Shown: positions 27,652-39,699 of the stretch, piece by piece
Numbering within the stretch: the stretch's first letter is position 1
Layout: the number at the start of each line of letters is the position of its first letter
DNA from: Magicicada septendecula
Taxonomy: Eukaryota > Arthropoda > Insecta > Hemiptera > Cicadidae
DNA: 64,000 nt
NCBI GenBank assembly: GCA_034769895.1
Contig: CM068367.1
Span: 347,781,611-347,845,610, forward strand
Reading direction: 5' to 3'
The notes under the pieces: generated by a model
What the model was told of the DNA's origin: nothing
Seen by the model: the letters and a program-made list of their open reading frames with translations, nothing else
The model's database searches: none
Position numbers and translations under genes: made by a program

Positions 27652-27734
27652 GGTCCCAAATTAAATGATATTTCAACTAGGTTGTTAGTGTTTTAATTTT
27701 AATTATATTATTATTAATTAATGAAATTATTCCT

Positions 27735-28620
27735 ATTTGATTGTTAAAACTATCCGGCTATTCGTTTTTATTTTGTGCTTTTTGAGACTTCTCCACAAGG
27801 ACAAGTCTCTGGCTGATCTGAGGCAAACCCCCTTCAGCCAAATGGAGGAAAGATGTGGGGAGACGCATGCCAGTGCAGGCCGGAAGCGAAGAAGATGGAG
27901 GCACTTTGGAGGTAGAGTAGTGTGTGTGTTTGTGTGTGTGTGTGTGTGTATTTGTGTGTAGATGTAGTGTGTGGCCATATAGGTAAAGGAAGTGGGTGAT
28001 GGAAATGCCATAAGGTTATACGTGGGGGCGGCCAAGATAGAGACAACTAACGAGGAGGAGGCGACAGAGAGGCGTCAAGGTAGGCGGGGGACACAAAGAA
28101 GAGGGCTAAAGACTAGATAGGGGAAACTTAAATTGTTAAGTAATCAGGAAGGATGGCAGGTTGAGTATGTTTGAAAATGGAAGTTAGGTGTTTCTATTTC
28201 TTTGACGCTGGCGGCGAGGAGTTCTGGTAGGAGGTCCATCGGCTATGATAAGGAGGCGGTTTATGAGGAAGGAAGGTCTGCGGTTATTGCGGGTAGTTCT
28301 GTTGATGAAGGTGGCAAGTGCGTTGTTTTGCAGTTTGTGAGTATTTCCAGTTTATCTTGTACAGGAAGGAATCGAGATTTGGGAAGAGTTTGTTTAGTGC
28401 ATACAGAACGCTACTGGAGGTTTTGGTAAGCTATTCGTCTGTGGCCCGATGTTTAAATCCATCTCTTCTAGTACCCCCACATTTCGGAACTGACGGACTG
28501 ACGGCTAGGTGGTAAGTTTCTTATTTTTGTTAAGGAACTTTTGGGAAACTTACCATCATGCCGACAGTCTCGTCTCTGATACTGACGACGCTTCAGGAGT
28601 CGAGAGGTGGGGGCATTACC
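27735..28620. other. GC-richer purine-biased block of unknown origin
   Basis: This stretch has clearly higher GC and a G-rich plus strand compared with its surroundings, and includes a (GT)n tract at 27,919-27,958. Several frames of 65-100 codons occur on both strands but none shows a recognisable domain. Sharp composition edges suggest an old insertion or a transcribed island. I cannot assign it. Confidence 0.35.
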
Positions 28621-28629
28621 AGAGATCGA

Positions 28630-31600
28630 AGTTTAACATCAGATCACAGACGAATAGTCAGATAGTTTTAACAAGACAATAGGACTGATGTAGTTCATGA
28701 ATGTCTTCGACTTTAAATTAAATTATTTTTAGTCAAATAAATTACTTATATATTTATTGGACAACTTTGTTAGTAAAACATTCGTAATGAAGTTGAATGG
28801 TTATCTTGCATTCAGTTCTTATAATATACACGAACACGTGTTCAGATCACTTTTATCACGTTTATATAAAATTTGATTACTGAATTTTGACGTTGGTATT
28901 CGTAACGTACTTCTGTATTACAATTTAATTAAGTATGATGAAGTCAGTGTTACTATTATCGTTACTGAAGAAGTAAAAGTTGATTTAAATATTTAATAAT
29001 AATAAGAATAATAAAAATGTAGGTAAAGGTAAGCAGACAGAGCAGTTTGTATTTGGGCAAAGAAGAAAGTATTACAAAGTATTATGTCTATGATATGAAA
29101 TTTACTATATTTATAGTTGACAGCTTTGCTGATTACGTTTCGTCACTGTTATGTCTTTCAGGAATACTTTTATCCACACTTCGCTATACACAGCAAACAT
29201 TTTTTATAACATCCGTCGAAATTAATTTTATTGGGTGTTAGTTTTAAGTAACTTAGTCTATAGTCGTCAGATTGTAAATTATTCGGAACGTTTATGGCAA
29301 ATGGCTACAAGGGAGAGTGTAACCGTCAGCAAGACAACAAGAGTAGGTAATATAGAAACAAGAGTGGGACTCATTAATCATTGTCAGAATGTTCGTGCGT
29401 TGATAATGACTCGACAGTCAGGTACGGATGACATGCAAAATAGCCTATTGTCAACCATTTGCGTCAGAATTTGTGTGGCACATTATTTATACACTTTAAT
29501 TAAACGTATATAGTTTATTTTTAATTAACAAGTATTATTTTGTTGCTTCCTAATTTAAGTTCAATATAGTTACATCATAATAGGTTGCAACTACCTTTTC
29601 ACACACAGTTTCTCTCTTTTAATATAAAGACGGCTAGAGAATACATAAGATACTGCGGGATACCCTCCCCCCCAAAACAGTCCCCCGTTCAGGTCATGCA
29701 TCTTTTCTCTCACATATCTGATACATGGACATTACAAATAGAAGAATTTTTAGAATCTCTGACGAAAAAAGGTTCAATTACTGATAAGTAATAACAAGTA
29801 AGGAATTATCTTGACTTGCCCATTGCTAAACATTACATTACACAAACTGTCTACACTAGACGAGTAGAGTGTAATGATCCTTTATTGACATGCGTATAAC
29901 TTTGCCTTTTCGAGCAAATTCCGTGTTTGCCCACATCTTGTATGACATCGGGATAGCACTTTTGTCGTTAAAAACCTGACAATAAATAGTATATGGAAGT
30001 GCAAACAGAAAATAATAATTCTGTTTTGACTACATTTTGTAATTGTAAATTATAATAATTGGCGTGTTATAACATCTTCTCTTGTGTTATAACTTAGGGA
30101 ACCCGAAATAATTGGATCTGCCAATTATACAGGCTGCCTTAGTTGTGACGAGCTGAAAATAATCACAACAAATAAAACAATTCTTATAGCAGGATATTAG
30201 GAAGGGGAGACTGTTGATTTATGCACTCAGTTTACTCGGTACTCAGATGACATCTCTTTATTACATTTGGTGATTAAGTTCTCTATTGAAAGTTCTCAAA
30301 CAATATAGTTTACTATATGATTATATATAGATATTACTCCTTTACAAAGGGCCCTCAAAATATGATGTACTTCTATTTTATTTATTCCACGGATCCGGGA
30401 TTGAATATATTAAATGAATAATGGTCACCTTGCCATATACAATATTGAAAATTTAACCATTTGAAGAATGGTTTTTATTAAGCTTTTAAAACAACAAAAC
30501 TTTTAGTTTAAAGTTTTACTCTTTTGCTATAACCAGTGTTATTAGATTTCAGACTACATGTTACATATAATGTCTGTCTTTTAAAGTCTTTAATGTTATT
30601 ACATTTAAAACAGAAGTTTTAAAGTCTTTAATATGATACGTTAAATTGTCTTTTGTGGATTATAATTTTTGTAACTCTTAACCATGGAAGACAAGCCTCC
30701 ATGTCACCTGTGTGTTTCCTGAAGTTGCTGCAGAATAGGTTCTTCGGTCCTCCGGTGTTTCCTGAAGGTCGGTCGTTACCTTACCATCCTGTGACGGTGA
30801 AGTTCCTGAAGTATGTCAAATCATTCCGGGGGCGGTACACTCATCTCAGGCGACTGTAGTAATTCTTAGTAATTCTTGTAGTTAGAATAAATAAATAGAA
30901 AGTTTGTTTCACTGTTATACACTTCACATGATTATAGATTAGTTGAATATCACCTTCTTGTTTGTAGTACTGTACAAATTACATAGTTTGTTATTTGATA
31001 ATAGAGAGAGATGTCATCACCGCACAAATTTACTAATTTAAATAGTCATTGAATCAAGCCTTTCACATTTTTATATATACGTAGCGAAACAACGCTTTAC
31101 GCTGCTTACGGCGTGAGCGCTCCATTGCAAGTGGCAGAAATATTTAAGGGGGAGAGTAGTAATCTCAAGACGATTACTAGACAACATAAAAGTAGTTCCG
31201 TGTTTCTAATTTAAATAAAGGACTAAAGTTTGATTAAGTTATTAACTAGAGATATTCTTAGTTACAGAAGTTATCAAAGTACGTAACAGTGGTTTTATTT
31301 AATTATTTAAATAATAACAAATTTACAATAATACTTAGTTTATTTAGGGGTCAGAAAACAAGTTAATTCTGGTCAGTTCCTGTTTATGCAGGAATAATTA
31401 ATAAGCTTTACCCTTTCTGTACAATTCCATTCCCTTTTATTTTATTATTAGACTTTATATTAAATATTATTATTATTTAATGATTGCAATAAGATTTAGT
31501 TTACAATGTGAGATTTTATTAAGAATTTAAAATTTATCAGCTTATACATTATCAACTTAATTAATTAACATATTTTTTATTAATGAAATCGTCACAGTGT

Positions 31601-33370
31601 GTAATTCTAGTTGTAAGAATCGAATACCCAAAATATTTTAGTTTAAGCGTAATGCTCTTGCATGGAATGGTGATTCATATATTAGACAAAGAAAAAATCG
31701 ATTCAATAATTATGACACTTTACAAGTGAATTAAAAAAAAGGAAAAATACTTATATAAATTCATTTAGCCGAGGAGAATGCCAGAACAGATAAGTGGGAA
31801 AATATGTTACTGAGAAAGTTTTGTCTACTCTGAAAAGACAGTGTAGGCCTATCTGTTTACTGGCTCACTAGTATTATAGCCGCCAATGTTTATATCAGAG
31901 TTTCTAAATAATATCAAAAACTCAATATTTATCAAGTTTGTAGCATCTTTTTCTTACTTACAAAAGTAATAGTTATGACTGATGATTTTTATTTTTATTT
32001 CACAAGTTTAATGACAACAAATTCTGTAAAACGCTACCAACTGCCGTGCTGTAATCAATATGTTCTTAAAGTTTTAGTTTTCAACAATTTCCTATCATTT
32101 GATGGCACATAAATAAATAAACGCACGCACAATAAATAAACGCATCTTAATGACACATAAAGATTACACACGTAAGATAATACTGACATAATATGTAGAA
32201 TATAATTGCGAATAAACTCTTGACAGGAATTTTTTTTATTTTTTCTATTTCATTTATTTACAACAGTTCGATAATTTGTTGATGCTTACAACAGAATAAC
32301 GGAAAACCGTCATGTTGACTTCTGAACATTTCACTCAGCAAAAATTATGAAACAACATGAACAAAGGTACATTGATCTAATTTTTCTTTTTAATCTCATG
32401 TAGGTTACTGTAAAACATTTAAACTTATAAGTTAGGAGATCTACTTCTTTATTTGAATGGAGGTATAGAAAAACTGGTGCCAAACAGTATTTAACTTAAA
32501 GTTATGGAATTACTGGTGACAAATAGTTTTTAATTTCAAATTATGAAATTACGTTAAATGTACATCAGTATTACTGACAAAGAACAGTGCATCCGATTTT
32601 TTCATGAAATGGTGCTTTTAGCTTTTTCTGGAAGCCAGTTGTTTATTCTTATTGTAGGTGGTGATTGTACTGTAGTACAATAAATAATAGCGCAAGGGAA
32701 ACAGACCCCTGACTTAAAACATGTGCAAACACCTACAAGAAAGACGTGTGTCCTTTTGGGTGATACTTGGTGGCTATTTAAATACTAATTAAAAAAAACT
32801 GTTTAACTTGAAGGAATCAAATTTTTGTGACTACTTCTATACTGATAAGTACATTTTTCTGTCAGGTCGATCCAGATTTGGAGCAAATTAGGAATGTGAG
32901 ACTCACCAACTCATTTACGTGTGACTGAGAAAATGTGCGTGATTTCAAGAATGCTAAAACTTTTAGTTTTATCCACAATCACTAAAAACGAGATCTGAAC
33001 AATCGTTTGCAACAGAAGCTGGCGAGGCGGGACTATTATTTACAAAGTTTTGACCCTGCGCCAGTCGTACGGCAAATTATTGAGTCAGTTACGTCCCTTG
33101 TAACACCGGTCTAATGTTCTTTTCCTAGTAACTAAAACAAGTTGTAAGATATATGATTTTACTTCAATAAGCATTGTTGTTTCCAGATTACAAACAATTG
33201 ATAGCCACTTATTAATCGTTCTGATGTGTACATAGTTTCAGTGATGGGGTCAGCTGAGTGCAGTTGCACTAACCATGGAAAGAAGTTTCTTCATTTAGTG
33301 TGTAATAACCCGTGTGGTCCTATATATTATTGCTCTGTTAAGTGTTTAATACCTCGTTTAGACACAAATT
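28630..33370. other. AT-rich intergenic DNA, no gene recognised
   Basis: Contains a TAGGCCTA octamer at 31,844-31,851. A polypurine run AAGGGGGAGAG lies at about 31,148-31,158 and resembles an LTR-element polypurine tract, but no LTR start or pol motif accompanies it. The 68-codon plus frame at 30,653-30,859 lies in a GC-richer patch and has no recognisable similarity. Confidence 0.45.
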
Positions 33371-33376
33371 TGTGTG

Positions 33377-33397
33377 TATATATATATATATATATAT
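33377..33397. repeat. (TA)n microsatellite
   Basis: About ten TA units. A pol III B-box-like word, GGTTCGAGCCC, follows at 33,416-33,426, but no A box is seen. Confidence 0.85.
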
Positions 33398-33619
33398 TTA
33401 TATTGCAGGGTAACAGGTTCGAGCCCAGACCAGACTTGCAGAAAAGACTGCACAATTAGTGAAAATTTAATACATTTATTGTTCCTTCTTGTACAATTAG
33501 TATTAAAATGTTCGTTAAACGTTTTATATACAATTAACTTGTTGTTGTTAAAATTTTTACTTGAAATGTCCTTTAAACAAAAGCTTTCTTGCTTTACACA
33601 AATTTATGAATTTATTTAA

Positions 33620-34130
33620 ATGCTCAAAAGTCTTCTTTTATTAAACAGAATTATTTCAAAATTAATGTTCTTTAAAGTTTTACAATTTGAGAATGATTTA
33701 ATTTTTGCTTCCCTGTTTGGTCGTCCTCTCAGTCCTCCCGGTCGACGATCTCGATCCGGCCTCCAGCGATCCGTCGTCTCGGTCCACGCTCCAGCAATCG
33801 CCTCCAGGTAGTGCCTTACTGAAGGTCTCCGTATTCCAGTCGCTATGCTTAGCAAACGATGCCCAGGAACGGTAGTTGATTATCTCAAACTCCGTGCTAG
33901 TTACCCGTTAACAATCGCCGCTCACTCGACCTTACGGACCCAAGGACGTCTGGAATTAGCGTCGTCTGGAATCGCTTCCCACTGCGACCACCTTCGCTGA
34001 CGAACTTTCAGAGAGACTTCAGAGAGTTATCACAGACTTTCAGAGAGAGTTCCAAGAAGACTGGGTGCTCCTTTTATAATGCAGTGGAATGTAAAGCACT
34101 GCGTTGCTGAGTAACGTCACCGGCGCTATG
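33620..34130 (-). mobile_element. Candidate solo LTR (minus strand), unclassified LTR element
   Basis: Read on the minus strand, a canonical TATA box (ATTATAAAAGGAG, around 34,071-34,082) is followed by an unusually GC-rich leader of about 350 bp, then AT-rich sequence with a poly(A) signal word (TTTAATAAAAGAAG, about 33,635). This promoter, GC-rich leader, poly(A) signal order matches the layout of the proven Gypsy LTR at 41,354, with no sequence identity between them. Near the promoter an ACTTTCAGAGAG-like word is repeated about three times (34,009-34,052). The outer LTR ends and a target duplication could not be found. It could instead be a host promoter with a 5' exon. Confidence 0.3.
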
Positions 34131-34329
34131 CGCGTAGGCGTCGTTTCAATTACTTCAATGTATTTAGTCTCGGCCATGTGTTTCCAACTACCTCGGTATT
34201 GAATGTTCTAGAACACACCTTGTAGCATATGAATATATTTCCCTAACATTCTATTCGTTATTCACACTACATAACACTTCACTCATCTGTAAAATTATAT
34301 ATTCATGGTTCTACATTGTCTTATTTTCT

Positions 34330-36370
34330 AATTTTCTTCTATTAATTCTAATTATTTTATTAATATTATTTATTTTCAAGCATTCATTTACTCATTGGGA
34401 CACTTATAATAGCTGAAACTCATTATTCTTTATATTGTAGCATGACAGATTATCCACATTGTTCTAATTTAAAAAATAATCATGTATAAAATAAAAATAA
34501 AATGACATCAAGGAAAACTACTATAAAAATTAATCAAGGACCACAGTGAAGTGAAATCATAGTTCGAAGAGATAAAATAAATTAAAACCAACCATGCAAT
34601 ATATAAGAAATTATAGAAAAATAATGATAGGCCAATGTATAAAGTAATTATACCCAGGTAGTATAGGAGCAGGTAAGGAAATACCCCGGATAGACAAACA
34701 TCCATAATAAAAGAATAACTATTGGAAAAACAACCACATATAATAAAATTAGAAACCCCCAAAAAAGATGAAAATAAATAAGAAAAGTACAATGCAATAA
34801 AATAAGCGTAAATGTAAAGTATGTGTAAGTAAAGGTTCTAGATATAAATTTAAAAATGTACCAGTGCAATTTAATTTTATAATTTAAAGCAAATCCTGAT
34901 GATCTCATATAAGTGATATTCTTTATCATACAATACCAGACAAAATGACAAAAAATAATATAAGAGTATGCAATAAATAGTGAAGTGAACAAGGGGAAAT
35001 CCCTAAACTAAAACCAAAAACAGCAAAAGACTGCTTAAAAATTAATTTTAATGAATAATTTAAATGAAGAAAGAACAGATGTGTCTTATTTATATTAACA
35101 GTTCATTGAACTCAAGGCTTGAATGTTTGAGATTGAGTATAATTTTTTTTGTTATAGAATATTTATTATGTTTTAATGATATTAATTAATAATAAACCTT
35201 ACTGTAATTAAATACGGGTAATTTAGTTAAGATGTTATAAGAATTGTAGGTCAGAGAGGGTATTAGCAAGCTGGAATAATAATAAACATTGTAAATGAAC
35301 CAACATAAAATCTAGGCCAAATGGTAAATCTCACCAACCTTGTAATTAGTAAATAAGCTTAGGAAATTAATTAAATTGATGAAAATTGTGTAATGTAAGT
35401 CAATCACGGTGTATAATAACTGTAACAACAATTAGTGAAGGTATTGAAGGAATATATAAAATATTATTAGAAAAAATGCAAGTGTAATAACACTGGAATC
35501 TAAAGGAAAAGCCTAAATTAAAGATAATATTCAAATTATTTAACCAAATCAGAAAATTACTGAGAATTGAAGAAATCAACCTATAATAAGACAATCAATG
35601 ATCTTGTTCAATGTTAATTGGAATCTAACAGAAATTGTAAACCATTTAATGTGACAGGAAGTACAGTTTAAAGCCTACATCCAAATATACTGTAAATATG
35701 ATTTTTTGAGTTAGAAAATACTATAAAGTATATCATGTTTGATATTAAATAACGCAGAATTAAATAAGGAAATTGATTATGTAATTAGTATTTAATAAAA
35801 TTAAGTAATAAGCAAAATGTAATTAACCATATAATGTAAAAGTCAATTATTTTAGTTCAACATATCATTTAGGCGGAAATGCCAGATGATTAAAACAATG
35901 TTATTCTAATATTAAAATCAGCCAGGACCTTTTGTATGGAGAAGAAAGAGAGTTAGTTGATTGTTACACGTTGAGACGTACACAAATGAATTCATTCTAA
36001 AAGATAGAAGATATAATTTTGAACAGCTAAACCTATAAAAATATAAAAGAATAACTTAAAAAAAATGAGTAGTCAACACCGAGTTAACGTTGAATAAACC
36101 AAATTAAGCGATTTATGAAGATTTGAAGTCGTAACCCAAATAGTAGAACAATATAAACGGGAATTATAAAATTTTATCGATACGAAATTGGACATTGTAA
36201 AACCTCACCACTAGTGGAACAAGAACACATTTGAACACTGATTGCCGTGCCGAACAACTGACCACTAATCCCGAATAATTACACTATGATGAAGAAGAAT
36301 TAATCACTACTGCTTGGAAGAGGAACACACCAATAACCAACATTTATTTGAAGGAGTTCTGCAGTGAAGA
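34330..36370. other. Long A-rich, strand-asymmetric block without genes
   Basis: For about 2 kb the plus strand is strongly A-rich (many AAT, AATAAA and GAA words) while the complementary strand is T-rich. The two hydrophobic minus frames (34,508-34,992) follow from T-rich codons and have no recognisable domain. A similar block occurs at 61,380-62,250 and shares short words such as AGGACC.CAGTGA. It may be the decayed internal part of a retroelement, whose sense strands are often A-rich, but no motif supports this. Confidence 0.4.
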
Positions 36371-36384
36371 CGCCTCGTACATAT

Positions 36385-36440
36385 ACAGCACGTGGGCGGC
36401 CATTTTGGAATACTCCCAGCATCCTCTGCGGTGACGTCAG
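36385..36440. promoter_or_regulatory. Candidate promoter motif cluster (E-box, YY1-like, CRE)
   Basis: Within about 50 bp there is CACGTG (36,391-36,396), GCGGCCATTTTGG, which contains the YY1-type core CCATTTT, and TGACGTCA (36,432-36,439). A second TGACGTCA lies at 36,809-36,816 next to GAGCGGCGG. These are textbook metazoan core-promoter-proximal elements, and local GC is raised. No start site can be proven. Confidence 0.3.
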
Positions 36441-36850
36441 AACATCAACCTGAGTTTGGTTCGAGAAATCTAATTTATTAACATTTATATCTTAAATAAT
36501 ATTTCTATTTTTTATAATTAAGAAGTTTTTTCTGTAAGTGTTGTACTTTTCAGCTTTGCCTTTTCTCTGACTATTAAAATAACAGCTAAAAGAACCTGTA
36601 ATTTAACATTAATAATTTATATAACGAAAGCAATCGCCCTGAGATATGGGTTTGTGAGCTGTCGATCAGCCGATCAATTCAAAATTGATTAGTCTCGATA
36701 ACATTAATAAATTCGTTGAATATTATAATTTTTGCGTTTTATTTATTAGTAAACATATGTGCCGTACTGGGTTCGGCAGCGTATTATAAGTTTTAAAACG
36801 AGCGGCGGTGACGTCATGCACTGCCATACGTTTGTTGTTGTTGGCCGGTT

Positions 36851-37069
36851 ATGCACACAAACGTTGTGCAGCTACGCAATTCAGCTGGCGCTGCCAGCTG
36901 TTTCTGTACATTCCTGCATCCAGAGTTTACTTGGCTAGGCCGAAACATTGAATCGGCCTCATTTCTGTTCTATCCTCCAACCTGGTCATCTGCTCTCGAC
37001 TGGCGGCTACCGTTTGTTCTGGACTTCCTCGGCTATCACTATGGTTGGCTAGATAAAGTGTAGCTCCAG
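36851..37069 (+). other. Exon-like GC island ending at a consensus splice donor
   Basis: A 70-codon open frame (MHTNVVQLRNSAGAASCFCT at its start) lies in a GC-richer island just after the TGACGTCA at 36,809. The frame stops at 37,063, and the sequence reaches CAG|GTATGT (donor GT at 37,070), a strong 5' splice site. A second island at 37,534-37,738 begins after a pyrimidine-rich run ending in CAG and ends at CCAG|GTGGGA, but is closed in all three frames. Together they could be 5' exons of a gene running off to the right, or of a non-coding RNA. Only the splice-site words are seen; the transcript is inferred. Confidence 0.25.
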
Positions 37070-37533
37070 GTATGTACAAGTTAGCGGGTTCTGAAAATAT
37101 TCTAACCCCAAATATATTTTTATGTTTCAGCCTCTATTATAAATTATACTTGTGTGTGTGTGTGTGTAGAGCAGTTTTCGATGTGTGCGTTAACGCAATT
37201 ACAAAATTAAATTGATATGAGTGTAAATGTTGTGGGCTAAATTGACTTCAATAAAGAAAATGCTAATGCATCTCGCACTCAGCTGTGTTTGGTGTTATTA
37301 ACAGTTATGAAATACGTAATTAATTAATTGTCATATTTCAACGAAATACTTAAAAGGTAGTTGGTACATAAGTGAAATAAGTCACAGCTGAGGAGCTTAA
37401 TACTGTTTAATATGAATTAGTGGCGATGTGTGTGTGTGCTGTTGATGTTTAAAGTTGGTGTTGGAAGTTAATGTGGACGGCCTATGTGGCGTATTTTTCT
37501 TCTGACACCCTCTACAACCTATTGTATGTCCAG

Positions 37534-37738
37534 GTGCTCGAACAAAGGCGAGATGGGTGTCGGGTGTGACGAAGAACTGTCCACCCTACTGGCAGAGATG
37601 ATCTTCTAGCCACGATTGCCGTCAGTCGAGGACAACTGTTGGGAAACTCCTCCAAAGCTACGCTGCCCCAGGACTTGTGATACGACCGTTACATTACTGA
37701 TCAGCGCCAATATGGACTAAGTACACCGGACAATCCAG
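37534..37738 (+). other. Second exon-like GC island with flanking splice-site words
   Basis: A 205-bp GC-richer segment lies between a pyrimidine-rich acceptor-like tract ending in GTCCAG and a CCAG|GTGGGA donor-like word. Stops occur in all plus-strand frames, so if it is an exon it is untranslated. It could equally be a fragment of a mobile element. Confidence 0.2.
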
Positions 37739-37739
37739 G

Positions 37740-38440
37740 TGGGAACATTCTAATTATCTATTTCTCTCTCCACAACATGGTGAATGCACAGAAGCCGCCA
37801 GAAGCTCACTCGTGAAGTTTTGACCGTTATACTCTAGCACAAACTCTCATGTTCAATTATGTTATTGCATGTGTGAACATTACAGCAGTAGAACTAATGA
37901 AATATCTTATAACTGTTCATAATGTGTAAGAAATTACACACATACACACATATCCGCAGGTTGCTGTAAGATCTAACTTTTCATCTAATTAAGACCATTA
38001 GGGAGTTAATTATCTTGTGCTATCATGTCATCTGGTCATGGCCGAGTTTTAATCACGTAACGGGGGCTGTCTGATGCTTTAGATGAGAAACTATTTTCTT
38101 TCCCACATATACTTAGCGCTTTAACGATTAAAGTCAGGGTCGTTTAGCAGGTTGAGTCTGGGGGCGGTCACTTACATTCTCTGGTGTTAATTACCAAGGC
38201 AAATCTATGCTTAGGAGCTGAGATATTCAGATTAATCTGTCATTTATATTTGTACATATATATATATATATATTATAACTACACTACTATTATGCGTTAT
38301 TGTAATGTAATGTTGTGTGTGAGTACCCACCTGCTGTCTGATCTTGCAGATTCTTCCGACTAGGGCGTGTGGATTTTGGATTTGAAGTTCGCAAGCTAGT
38401 AATCTCAAATTATTACAACAACACACATAATGGGTTACTT
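37740..38440. other. AT-rich intergenic DNA, nothing recognised
   Basis: Includes a short (AT)n tract near 38,256-38,273. The minus frame at 38,244-38,543 has no recognisable content. Confidence 0.45.
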
Positions 38441-38441
38441 T

Positions 38442-39660
38442 AAAGGGGGAGAGTTTTGTGAGACTGGTAGGCTTTATCGTACAACAATAAAACACTGTTA
38501 TATGGGGTAATAAAACGTTGTTTATTACACCAACAACACACAAGAATAGAATGGTTATAATCTTATGAATTTTCTTATAGTCTATACAATGAATCGATGT
38601 TTTTCGATTGTTTAATAGTTGAAAGAAACTGAACTCGTTCTTTGCGAGTTAATTGCAATTTAAATTTGACTTTATGAATTGATTTGAATTTAATTAAATT
38701 TATTTAATTAATTTGAATCTAAGTGTTCATTAAACAAAATATAAAACTCTGAAATTAATTAGAATAATTAATTAAAATAAATAGACGTGACAGTCTAGTT
38801 CACGTTATTTCATTTCTAGTGATTCTACTTCTGATCTACTGCAGTATGATCTAAGATTAGATTGTCAGTTAAGATTTGTATAGCGCTTTTTATACTACTT
38901 CTATTTCTTAACTATAACTTACTAAAACCTTAAACTGCTATACAGATTATCACAACGAATTTACTTTTTAATTACTAGAGTCTTTGCTTTTTGTTTGGCA
39001 CCTGAATTATTTGAATTATAGTGTTTTAATTGAAAAATAGAAAATTTGATCTGAAAAATAAATAAGTGGATTTTGCTTTCCTGTTACTGAAGAGGATGTC
39101 GTCCCGATTTGTCCCTCGTCGATTCGAGTCCTTGGTTAGAGAAAGTAATCTGCTTAGAACTGCTGGATTCGGTCGTGGAGTTCAAAATTCGGCAACACTC
39201 TGCTTCCTTGCTGTTTGTGAATATTTTAACGTCTGCTGCTTGTCTGCTGGAACCGCTTCCTGTCCCTCGTCGATTCGCACGTTGCACGTCAGCGTGTGTG
39301 TGTGTGCTTCGTTCGAGTGGTCGCTCTGCTCGTCAGCTGTTAACCAATAATTTAGACGGCCTCTCTGCTGTATTCTTGAAGTCTGGTCTTGAAGTCTGGT
39401 GGATCTCTTGCGTGCTTATGACTAACTGGTAGTACACAATAAGCTTAGTTGATGTCCTGAAGAGTATCTCGCCTTTACGCAACAATTACGAGCTATACAG
39501 ATGATCTGTACTTAGTGTGTTCGTAATTGCGTGTGTGTTGACCACGTAGAGTCTTCTTGTTGATCTTCACCACTTTGGCTACTAGACGATCGAAGGACTA
39601 CGTCTTAACTTCGTGAGTACTGACAGAAGAGTGATTTTTCAACCATAAAACACCGCACTA
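38442..39660 (+). mobile_element. Candidate LTR start with polypurine tract and GC-rich leader
   Basis: A classical polypurine tract, AAAGGGGGAGAG (38,442-38,453), is followed at once by TGTGAGACTGG, the kind of TG start an LTR has. A TATA-like word (TTTTTATACTA, about 38,888) and then a GC-rich stretch (39,066-39,660) follow, the same layout as the Gypsy LTR further right. Inside the GC-rich part a 16-bp word, GTCCCTCGTCGATTCG, occurs twice (near 39,110 and 39,261), and CTTGAAGTCTGGT occurs twice in tandem near 39,376-39,402. No pol remnant is recognisable upstream, and the far LTR end and target duplication were not found. Confidence 0.3.
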
Positions 39661-39699
39661 GCCGGGGCTGCATGAAATGATTTCATTGGTCGACGCACT

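Noticed and set aside
30249-30320. A plus-strand YSDDISLL peptide resembling a reverse-transcriptase catalytic box
   Set aside because: No other reverse-transcriptase block is found within 1 kb on either side in any frame; likely chance.
33416-33426. GGTTCGAGCCC, a good pol III B-box word, possible tRNA or SINE
   Set aside because: No A box at the proper distance (a TA microsatellite lies there) and the flanks do not form a T stem or other cloverleaf arms.
34508-34992. Two hydrophobic minus-strand frames that look like membrane proteins or mitochondrial ND genes
   Set aside because: Hydrophobicity follows from T-rich codons in a strand-asymmetric block; no mitochondrial gene motif or gene order could be recognised.
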